Source: Flavobacterium sp. HJ-32-4 (GTDB lineage: Bacteria > Bacteroidota > Bacteroidia > Flavobacteriales > Flavobacteriaceae). Taken from it: DNA of 64,000 nucleotides. Each line of letters starts with the position of its first letter. Position 1 is the stretch's first letter. The stretch is from NCBI RefSeq assembly GCF_022532105.1, contig NZ_CP092832.1, positions 3,469,443-3,533,442 of the forward strand. The letters run 5' to 3'. The position numbers and the translations under genes are program-made. The notes beneath the pieces were generated by a model. That model was not told where the DNA came from. It saw only the letters and a program-made list of their open reading frames with translations, and made no database searches. This document shows, piece by piece, positions 41,701 through 50,200 of the stretch.

Positions 41701-44000
41701 CCCTGACAGTAACGTCTGCCGGACAGACCAACATCAACTGTTTCGGAAATGCTACCGGTGCTGCTTCTGTAACGGTAAGCGGTGGAACGACCAACTACTC
41801 CTACAACTGGACACCAGGCAACCCAACCGGTGACGGAACCGCTTCTGTAACCGGACTAACAGCCGGAACCTGGACGTGTACCGTGACCGATGCAAACGGA
41901 TGTACTGCTTCACGTGTCTTCACTATCACACAACCTTCCGCAGCCCTGACAGTAACGGCCGCTGGACAGACCAATATCAACTGTTTCGGAAATGCCACTG
42001 GTGCTGCTTCCGTAACTGTAAGCGGTGGAACGACCAACTACTCCTATAACTGGACACCGGGCAACCCAACCGGCGACGGAACCGCTTCGGTAACCGGATT
42101 GACAGCCGGAACCTGGACGTGTACGGTGACCGACGCCAACGGATGTACTGCTTCACAGAACTTCACCATTACACAACCCACTGCCGCTCTGTCCGCCACC
42201 ATCAGCAGCACCAACGTGTCATGCTTCGGTGAAACCAACGGAAGCGCCACTGTGGTACCATCCGGCGGAGCAGGCGGATATCAATATAGCTGGTCTCCAT
42301 CCGGCGGAACGGCTGCTACCGCTTCAGGGCTCGGTGCCGGCACTTACATCTGTACCATTACGGATGCCAACGGATGTTCTATCACCAAAACCGCTGACAT
42401 AACGGCTCCGACAAGTACTACCTATACGTCCGGAGGCTGGAGTAACGGCTACCCAACAGCCGGTATGAAAGCGATCATCTCGGCCAATTACACCGCGTCC
42501 TCAGACCTTACCGCGTGTATACTTGAAGTAACCGATGCTGTGATTGTGACAGTACCTTCCGGTCTTGACTTTAACATTGCCAAGCAGGTAACCGTTGCTA
42601 CGACCGCGCAGTTGATCTTCCAGAACAACTCGAACCTGTTGCAATCATCTGCTTATACCACGAATACAAACAGTGGAAAAATCGAAGTACGTCGGAATGC
42701 ACAAATGTGGCGTCAGGATTATGTATACTGGAGCTCACCTGTTCAGCAGCAGAAACTGCGCAGTTTCTCACCTGAGACGCTCGAGAACCGTTTCTATGTT
42801 TTAGACGAACCAACCAACAGCTTCAAAGGTGTGTTTACGGCAGCTCCGGGCGGATTGGCGCAAGCACCGGCCACTTACGAATTTGTGCCTGCGAAAGGCT
42901 ATATGGTGCGTGCCCCGAATACCTTCCCGAATCCGGGTTCGCTTCCACAGGTGCCGACGTTCACCGGGGTCTTTACCGGACTTCCAAATAACGGAAACGT
43001 GAACATTGCGGTGACTAAAAGTGCTTCCAACCTCGGGTATAACCTGATCGGAAACCCGTATCCATCTACAGTTGACGCGTATCAGTTCTTGTCACAAAAT
43101 CCGGGGACCCTTTACTTCTGGACACACCACGACCAGAACAGTGCGAACAACAACTACGCCAGCTTTACGACGTTGGGAGGCTCAGCCGCCTATCCGGGTG
43201 GCGTAGTTCCAAATGGCTTCATTCAGGTGGGCCAGGGATTCCTTTACCACAACACCAATGGCATCGCCACTGCTAACTTTACGAACTCCATGCGCGCCGG
43301 CAACAATGACGGGCAGTTCTTCCGCACCTCAAATGGTATCCACCGACTTTGGCTGAACCTGTCGTATGAAGGACAGGGACAAAGCCAGATGCTCCTGGGG
43401 TATACAGATATGACGACCTACGGCGTAGACCCGGGCTTTGACGGCTTGCTTATTGATACGGGTAATTCGATTGCTACTTTGATTGACGACGTTCCGTATG
43501 TCATTCAGGCACGACCTGCTTTCGAAGTCACAGATCAGGTACCGATGCACATCACAGCGACAGTAGCCGGTAACTATACCATCTCTATTGCCGATATGGA
43601 TGGTTTGTTCCAGGGTGACCAGCCGGTATTCATCAAGGATAACCTTACGGGTGTGATCCATGATATCAAACAGACGCCGTATACCTTCACAAGCGAAGTC
43701 GGTACATTCAACACGCGATTTGAAATTGTGTATCAGGACACCTCACTGGGCATCGATCAGCCGGTAGCGGAAACGTCAGCCGTAACCGTCTACAAAAACG
43801 ACGGAATCCTGACGCTGGATGCCGGCAAAGATGCGATTTCCAAGGTTACAATCTTCGATGTCCGAGGACGTCAGTTGTACCAGAAAAAACCGGTAAATGC
43901 GTCTTCTGTTTCGCTGTCTGACTTTACCGCAGAACAACAGGTTTTACTTATCCAGGTGACTACCGATAAAGGGGTCATCACCAAAAAATACATTTACTGA
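35721..44000 (+). CDS. Secreted reprolysin-like metalloprotease/adhesin with 14 SprB repeats and T9SS tail
   Basis: The 2759-residue protein starts with a signal peptide (MKKITLATLVLLLFSTGVCFSQ) and a propeptide-like region. A reprolysin-type metalloprotease follows, with zinc motif H347-EIGHQFGASH-357 and Met-turn STIMGYAG. Next come Ig/fibronectin-like segments to about residue 840, a proprotein-convertase P-like domain (about 848-995, start CKSYDQEYFEFND), a cadherin-like segment (about 995-1110) and 14 SprB-type repeats (about 1110-2230), each with Cys in NINCFG, WTCTVTD and ANGC. Twelve are near-identical. The last 500 residues carry a module shared with neighbours and end in VTIFDVRGRQLYQKK to ITKKYIY, a type A T9SS sorting domain. 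SprB repeats are known from the gliding adhesin of Flavobacterium johnsoniae. It probably cleaves or binds extracellular protein at the cell surface. The gene has its own promoter and terminator. Confidence 0.9.
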   Translation: MKKITLATLVLLLFSTGVCFSQKTYWRFDGTEKTVRDKPKRKTVPNEFRVVTLDFNAIKSELAQTAVRGANGLLTKTVWVDFPMEDGTTETFSMEKTYTLAPELEALYPDITSYFGVSRKNPLNKIYISLSQLGFAGLVTGEKTIYIDTYDFLKNDGRYIVYDRNKCTRAEKDGFECHADVDVVDIESLPPSMQFRNSTDGIFRTFDLAVACTSEYTYYYGNTVANALAAINTTITRVNSVYKRDFAVVFQVVASNNRLVYRNNVNIDTTPDPDPYDNYDGSQMLSANTSNITGIIGASAYDVGHVFSTGGGGIASTAPCNATSKGSGVTGIVTPQFDPFDIDYVCHEIGHQFGASHTQNNACQRAAAAAMEPGSGSTIMGYAGICAPNVQNNSDAYFHAYSIQQITGGMSGYTCETETAINNAEPTVSTTATYTIPKSTPFILTATGSDSNGDTITYCWEQMNNGTGTGEVMPPASTNTTRPAFRSFTPTTDPTRTFPNLNAVIANVTPTWEVLPSVARTMNFRCTARDNNSLGGQTNQTNTTLTVSGTAGPFVVTAPNTNETWYVGETKAVTWSVNSTNTLSANVNIKLSTDGGYTYPITLASGVTNNGTANVTVPNNIGSNNRVKIEAASNIFFDISNTNFTIKANTFELTTAQNTVSVCSPTNAAYSFTYTPAPTFSSTTTFTASGLPGGATAAFSPTTRNATGSVSLTVGNLTGITPGTYNFNVIGTAGSNVITLPMVLRIFDSTIGAVTLTSPINGAPNQQTSCLLQWNAVSTASSYTVQISTDPTFATVTETATITATSYQTTSLSAGTINYWRVRPNNPCVNGNFSPSFAFQIASDTCKSYDQEYFEFNDNVWDLNSTNAVSARVDVADNIVISEVSFYMRATHAALGDIKMQFSGPTGIFAEIYNRDCTGANFDVTWDDDGTVLTCGNVTAATNAGLEGTQQPSQPLSKFDGTSSLGTWVLLATDRGANTSGGTFNEFRVDICGKLQIVNNITVTNSSVKAPLGLTTTITQSKLLAAQPGATTSDLVYVLTDLPDNGTLKKSNASLSLGQTFTQADINSGAVTYTHNGANSNPDSFTVIVKGTSMALSEAKTTDIEICSFATNPSQTNVLCFGASTGSAAVAPSGGVAPYTYLWSTGATSASVTGLAAGSYSVTITDASGCAMPQSFTLTQPAAALTVTSAGQTNINCFGNATGAASVTVSGGTTNYSYNWTPGNPTGDGTASVTGLTAGTWTCTVTDANGCTASQNFTITQPAAALTVTSAGQTNINCFGNATGAASVSVSGGTTNYSYNWTPGNPTGDGTASVTGLTAGTWTCTVTDANGCTASQNFTITQPAAALTVTSAGQTNINCFGNATGAASVTVSGGTTNYSYNWTPGNPTGDGTASVTGLTAGTWTCTVTDANGCTASQNFTITQPAAALTVTSAGQTNINCFGNATGAASVTVSGGTTNYSYNWTPGNPTGDGTASVTGLTAGTWTCTVTDANGCTASQNFTITQPAAALTVTSAGQTNINCFGNATGAASVTVSGGTTNYSYNWTPGNPTGDGTASVTGLTAGTWTCTVTDANGCTASQNFTITQPAAALTVTSAGQTNINCFGNATGAASVTVSGGTTNYSYNWTPGNPTGDGTASVTGLTAGTWTCTVTDANGCTASQNFTITQPAAALTVTPAGQTNINCFGNATGAASVTVSGGTTNYSYNWTPGNPTGDGTASVTGLTAGTWTCTVTDANGCTASQNFTITQPAAALTVTSAGQTNINCFGNATGAASVSVSGGTTNYSYNWTPGNPTGDGTASVTGLTAGTWTCTVTDANGCTASRVFTITQPAAALTVTSAGQTNINCFGNATGAASVSVSGGTTNYSYNWTPGNPTGDGTASVTGLTAGTWTCTVTDANGCTASQNFTITQPAAALTVTSAGQTNINCFGNATGAASVSVSGGTTNYSYNWTPGNPTGDGTASVTGLTAGTWTCTVTDANGCTASQNFTITQPAAALTVTSAGQTNINCFGNATGAASVTVSGGTTNYSYNWTPGNPTGDGTASVTGLTAGTWTCTVTDANGCTASRVFTITQPSAALTVTAAGQTNINCFGNATGAASVTVSGGTTNYSYNWTPGNPTGDGTASVTGLTAGTWTCTVTDANGCTASQNFTITQPTAALSATISSTNVSCFGETNGSATVVPSGGAGGYQYSWSPSGGTAATASGLGAGTYICTITDANGCSITKTADITAPTSTTYTSGGWSNGYPTAGMKAIISANYTASSDLTACILEVTDAVIVTVPSGLDFNIAKQVTVATTAQLIFQNNSNLLQSSAYTTNTNSGKIEVRRNAQMWRQDYVYWSSPVQQQKLRSFSPETLENRFYVLDEPTNSFKGVFTAAPGGLAQAPATYEFVPAKGYMVRAPNTFPNPGSLPQVPTFTGVFTGLPNNGNVNIAVTKSASNLGYNLIGNPYPSTVDAYQFLSQNPGTLYFWTHHDQNSANNNYASFTTLGGSAAYPGGVVPNGFIQVGQGFLYHNTNGIATANFTNSMRAGNNDGQFFRTSNGIHRLWLNLSYEGQGQSQMLLGYTDMTTYGVDPGFDGLLIDTGNSIATLIDDVPYVIQARPAFEVTDQVPMHITATVAGNYTISIADMDGLFQGDQPVFIKDNLTGVIHDIKQTPYTFTSEVGTFNTRFEIVYQDTSLGIDQPVAETSAVTVYKNDGILTLDAGKDAISKVTIFDVRGRQLYQKKPVNASSVSLSDFTAEQQVLLIQVTTDKGVITKKYIY
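39270..42185 (+). repeat. Twelve 243-bp tandem repeats coding for SprB units
   Basis: Twelve in-frame units of exactly 243 bp (81 residues) begin with ALTVTSAGQTNINC. Amino-acid differences are few: SVSVS for SVTVS in units 2, 8, 9 and 10, TPAGQ in unit 7, SRVF for SQNF in units 8 and 11, and TAAGQ in unit 12. Silent differences are common (for example GCCGCGGCC against GCTGCTGCC). Divergent SprB-like units flank the array on both sides. The array is expected to change length by recombination. Confidence 0.97.
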
Positions 44001-44017
44001 TAACTTCCTGAAATAAA

Positions 44018-44063
44018 GACTACTAAAACTTTAGCCCCAAACCATCGTTTTAGTAGTCTTTTT
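44018..44063 (+). terminator. Terminator of the metalloprotease gene
   Basis: GACTACTAAAAC and GTTTTAGTAGTC form a perfect 12-bp stem with a 17-base loop, followed by five T. Confidence 0.9.
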
Positions 44064-44230
44064 CATCTAAAAATTACCCGCAAAGGTATTTCATCGGTAA
44101 TAAAACGCATTTTATCGATGATTTTGTTAACTTTTTCGTCCAAAAATTTTTTTATTCAGGATTAAAAATATAGTTTTACCCCGTTCATAGTGAACAGACA
44201 TAATTTTTGAATATCTAAGCCCCAACGGAT

Positions 44231-47200
44231 ATGAAAAAAAACTACCTACTAATAGGTAGGCTGGCTATAATGCTAGCCTGCCTCCTGGCCACGCCTGTGC
44301 TTTTTGCGCAACAATCCCAAACTTTTGCCGGTGCCGGAACCTATTCGTTCCAAGTACCTGCCGGCGTCACCCAACTGGATGTCCAGGCATGGGGTGGCGG
44401 TGGCCGGGGCGGCTCCCGAGTATCCGGAAGTAATGGCTACGGAGGTGGCGGTGGCGGTGCGTTCGCAAGTTCAACCCTTACTGTTACGCCCGGCCAAACC
44501 TATACCATTGTGGTGGGCGCCGGAAGTACCAGCGCTGCCAGCGCAGGAGGAAGTTCCTATTTCAATAACACCACAACCTTACTGGCCGTAGGTGGCCAGT
44601 CGGTGGCAAACAATATTACGATCGGTGCCGCTGGAGGTGCTGCGAGCAGTTGTGTGGGTACGATTCGATATTCCGGCGGTAACGGCAATAACGGACTTGC
44701 CAACACCTATGGAGGTGGTGGTGGTGCCGGTGCGGGTCCGCTTGGTAACGGCCTTAGCGGCACCGGAACCAACCTCGGCGGTATCGGACTTACATCAGGT
44801 GGTGGAAATGGCGGCGCGGGCCGCACAGGTTCACAAGGTGATGGTACTGCCGGAAGCGCGCCAGGAGGCGGTGGCGGAGGTGCTTTGCGTACGAGTACGG
44901 GCAGTCCCGTTGGTGGAAATGGCGGTGACGGACAAGTCATCATCCGTTGGACCTGCCCTGCTTATGGTATAACGTCTACAGCCGTTCCGGCCACATCCTG
45001 TTCTGGCAACAGTGCGACGGTCACCCTTACCGGAAGCGCTACTTCCCTACCCACAGGAACCTACACCATAACGTACAATTTGTCGGGCGCGAACGCAGCT
45101 ACAGGCAGCACCGCCACCATGACCGTGTCTACTGCCGGCAGTGGTACCTTCACAACCAGTTCTCTCACAAATGCGGGAAATACGACGGTAACCGTAACAA
45201 ATATTGCGAGTGGCGGCGCGTCTCCCTTCAACTGTTCTACCAATATAAGCAGTTCGAATACCGCTACCGTCAACGTAATCGCTATACCGGCACAGCCATC
45301 CGTTATTACCGGAAGCGCCACGCCTTGTGTGGGCACGTCCGTTACCTATAGCGTTACGAATGTGGCAGGTGTTACGTATACCTGGGCCTTCCCTTCCGGC
45401 TGGACACAAACCGGAGGCGGAACCACCAACAGTGTAACCGTAACGGTCGGAAGCACCGGCGGAAACGTTTCGGTAACCCCTTCGAATGCCTGCGGAAGCG
45501 GAACGGCACGTACCCTTGCGGTTACGCCACTCAGCATCCCGGCCACACCTTCATCTATAACGGGTAGCACCGCTCCGTGTAACGGATCGTCTGTTTCTTA
45601 TTCCGTCACGAATGTCACGGGCGTCACTTACAACTGGACATTCCCGTCCGGATGGACACAGACCGCAGGTGGCACTACCAACTCTGTTACGGTAACAGTG
45701 GGGGCGTCCAGTGGTGTCATCTCGGTAACTGCTGGCAATACCTGCGGCACCAGCACGGCCAGTACGCTCTCGGTTGTATCCACAACCCTGCCAAGCCAAC
45801 CCAGCACTATTACCGGCCCCTCTCCTACCTGCGCCGGAACATCACAGACTTACTCCGTCACAGCCGTGGCGGGTGTAAGCTATAGCTGGACCGTTCCTTC
45901 CGGATGGACCATTACCGCCGGTACGGGCACGAACAGTATCACCGTAACGGTCGGCACAACAGGTGGCACCCTCTCGGTGACACCCTCAACCGGATGCGGG
46001 TCAGGACCTGCCCGCACGCTTTCGGTAACCGTCAATGCCGCTCCTACCATTACCTCTACGACCCCCGGTTCACGTGTGGGCTTCGGTCCGGTCGTTCTGG
46101 GCGCGACGGCTTCTTCCGGGATTGTCAATTGGTATGCAACTGCCAGCGACACGACCATTTTAGGAACAGGCACTTCGTTTACAACTCCCGACCTTGTTAC
46201 GACATCCATATTTTATGCCGAAGCCGTATCAGGAGGATGTTCCAGTACGCCGCGTACACCCGTGACGGCAACCGTCAACCTTCCGGAAGCGAACGTAAAA
46301 GGCAATGGCTTCGACATCGCTGATGAAGACGTTACGCCGATCACGACCGACTATACCATACTCGGAACCACACCCGTAGCTACCTCCATCACGCGTACGT
46401 ATACTATCCAAAACACCGGAACCGTCGCGCTGACAGTAGGCTCGATCTCTATTACCGGAACAAACGCATCTGCCTTCACCGTACTCACGGCGCCTGCATC
46501 CACAATCGCAGCCGGCAGTACGACCACCTTCACCATTCGGTTCACCGCTGCGTTCCTGGGCAACCACGATGCCACACTGTCGTTTGCCACGAATGATAAC
46601 GACGAAAATCCCTATAACTTCTCTATTAGGGGTATAGGCGGAACCGGACTCTACCCTGAGATGAACATTACCGGAAATGGCGTAACGATCATCGACGGTG
46701 ACTCCGGACCCACCACCGCTGACCATAGCGACTTTGGAACAGTAACGATACCGGGCACCGTAACACGTACTTTCACCATCCAAAACACAGGTGCCGCCCC
46801 ACTCTTGCTGACTGGGACGCCCGTGGTTGAAATAACGGGCAGCGCCAACTTTACACTTGTCACAGCGCCGGCCACTACCATTGCTGCAGGCGGTTCGACA
46901 ACCTTCCAGGTGACCTTCTCGCCTTCGACAACCGGTTCCTCGGTTGCCATCATCTCGATCATCAACAGCGACGACGACGAATCGATTTATGATTTCACCA
47001 TACAGGGAGCGGCACTGATCTCGGGCCGGGAGATTGATATCCAAGGCAACGAAGTATCCATTGTCGCGGGCGATACAACACCGAGTATCGTTGACCAGAC
47101 CAACTTTGGGGTCACCGATACTACGACTGCCATTGCCATACCTTTCAACGTATATTCATTTGGAACCTCCACGTTGTCACTTACGACGACGGTGGGCATC

Positions 47201-50200
47201 TCGGGCACCAATGCATCGATGTTTACAGCCACGGCACTACCCGGCACCCTGGCTTCCGGAGCCGTGACGTCGTTTGTTATAACGTTTACTCCCAACACTT
47301 CTCTGGGCGTGAAAACCGCCACGATAACAGTTACCAGCGACGACCCTAACGAAGGCACCTATTCGTTTGCAGTGAGCGCTGAAATACAGGCGAGCAGCAC
47401 TCCTTCAACCGGACCTGGTGGCGTAACAGGAAACTTGCGCCTTTGGCTGAAGGCCACCAGTAATCTCTCTGGGCTGAACGATGGGGATGCGATCTCCACT
47501 TGGGCAGATCAAACGACGGGCAGTACGAAAAGCGCCATTGCACAATCATTGTCAGAACCGACGTTCCGAAACAACCCGGCCTACAACGTCAATTTCAACC
47601 CTGTAGTTCACTTTGACGGTGGGGATGCGATGTATGGCGGACAGGGTTTCTACAACTCTGACATGTATATTGTCGTAAAAACGGCCAATACCATCAGCTA
47701 CCTCGCGAGTCCGCAGGATATCTTCTGTGGCGATGACATAGCGACCAACCGCAACAGCCAGGACGTAACAGGATTCCAGATGGGTAACACTTCCGTGCGC
47801 CACGCGAATGAAACATGGGCGTACAACCAGGGTGCACAGACCTCTTACGGTATCGCAGAGATCAGCACTACGAAAACCTACAATGGCGTCAACATCTTCA
47901 ACCCACGTAAAAACGTATCGTCTGGTCGGATGGAGTTGATTTGCAACGGCGGTGCCATCACCGGTACCGAAGTATTTACTGGCACATACAAAGACATCAA
48001 CAACTCACGTTACTGGCTCGGACGAAGCGAGTTCTTCGACTCTAGTTTCAACGGGTACCTGCTGGAAGTGATCTGCTATAACTCGCGTAACACCGACACC
48101 AATCGCAACCGCATCGAAACCTATCTCGCCTTGAAATACGGCATCACGTTGGGCGTTAACGGCACGAGTGTGAACTATGTAAGTTCGAACGGAACAACCG
48201 TATACTCTGCGGCCTCCGGATTCAACTACAACATTGCCGGTATTGGTCGCGACGACAACTCAGGGCTAAACCAGAAACAATCGCGGACCGAGAATTCAAG
48301 CTACGATGTTACGATGGGACTTGCGACGATTGAACCCCGTAACTCCGATAACAACAACACGTTTGACACGGATCGCAGCTTTTTAGTGTGGGGACATAAC
48401 AATGCTACCCTTACCGCACAGGCACCGGTAGTAGTCAATATGAGTGCGGGCATTTCAGGCCTGACGTCAGAAGTGGAGTTCATTTCGATTGGACGTGTAT
48501 GGCGTGTGGTAGAAACCGGTGGAGATGTAAAAACCGTGAAAGTATCGGTTCCTGAGGACTTACTTACTTCAACCGTCACACCTCCGGGCGCTTTCTTCAT
48601 GTTCATTTCGTCAAGTCCCATCTTTAATCCAACCGCGGAATACCGCATCATGACCAAAAACGGGGTAAATCTGGAGACAACCTATGATTTCAGCGGCACC
48701 AAATACATCACCTTTGGTTACGCCCCGGAAAAAACGTTTGTACGTTCAATTGACTTCGATGGTGTAGATGATTACCTGGATGCCGGAAACGTTCTCAACC
48801 TTGGCAACAACTTTACCGTTTCGGCCTGGATCAAGCGCTCGGGCGCGAACCAAAGTATCGTATCGAAACGAAATGCAGGTTTCACATCCGGATATGACCT
48901 ACGCATCAATAATGCGGGACGCGTAGAAATGAGTTGGATGAACGGTACCTTGCAGACCATTACGTCTACCGTTTCTATCCCAACCAACGTATGGCACAAT
49001 GTCGCCGTCACATTCGATGGCACCACCGCCCGCCTGTATATTGATGGTGTTCTCAATGTATCACAGGCCCTTTCAACCGTTCCTGATACGAACGAGAGTT
49101 TCCTGATTGCAGCGGCAGGAGGTACGTCAACCACTTCCTTCTTTGATGGTACGATAGACGAAGTGCGTGTGTTCGGAACCGCCCTCTCGGCTGCCCAGCT
49201 CCGCTACATCATGAACCAGGAGGTCCGCCAGCATTCAGACGGCACCGTAAACGGCAGTATCGTGCCACAGTCGATCACATCGAACGACATCAAGACCGTA
49301 GCGTGGAGCCAGCTTAGGGCGTATTATCCGATGTCGACCTACACCTACACGAACGCAAAAGACGAATCCGTAAATGGCTACACGGCGTCGTTGAGAAACC
49401 TCACCACTGTCGACTACCAGACCGCCCCGCTTCCCTATGTGAGCAATGCCGACGGGAACTGGAATACGGCCGGAACCTGGAAAAATAGCAGCACACAGGA
49501 TTTACCCTACGCGCTTTCAATTGTGGACGGCGCTACCCGTGTGACCTGGAACATCGTCGATATTGACCACAATGTGGTGTCAACCGGAAACAAAGATGTA
49601 CTAAGCCTTGACCTGGCCAGCGGAAAAACCCTCACAGCCAGCAACGATACCCGTATCGGTGTATCACACTATCTGCTGCTGAACGGAAAACTCGACCTGG
49701 TTGGAAAATCGCAATTGGTGCAGTCACAAAACAGCGACCTGGCCATCACAAGCTCCGGATCGATTGAACGCGACCAGCAGGGTTCGAACAACGTCTATAA
49801 TTACAACTACTGGTCATCTCCGGTAGGTGCAACCAGCACTACAGCCAACAACACCGACTATACCATTAGTGGCGTGTTGCGTGACGGTACTGACGAGAAC
49901 AATCCTCTCGCCATTAACTGGACATCGGGATACAACGGCGCGGCAGGAACCCCTATCACGCTGTCAAGTTCCTGGATTTATAAATTTGGGAACCTGTCGA
50001 ACGACTATGCCAACTGGCAATATGTAGGTCAGGATGGGACTATGCGCGCCGCCGAAGGATTTACCATGAAAGGAAGCGGTGCGGGGTCTTCGCAGAATTA
50101 TGTATTCACAGGCAAACCGAACAACGGACTCATCGAGCTTCCGATCGCGGCATCCAACCTCAACCTGTGTGGCAACCCGTATCCATCGGCACTTGACGCG

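Noticed and set aside
39270..42185. CRISPR-like repetition
   Set aside because: Units are 243 bp, contiguous, in frame and without variable spacers; this is a protein repeat.
39371..42250. Array of twelve minus-strand open frames of 68-78 residues spaced 243 bases apart
   Set aside because: They are the antisense shadow of the SprB repeat units; their regular spacing follows the coding repeat.
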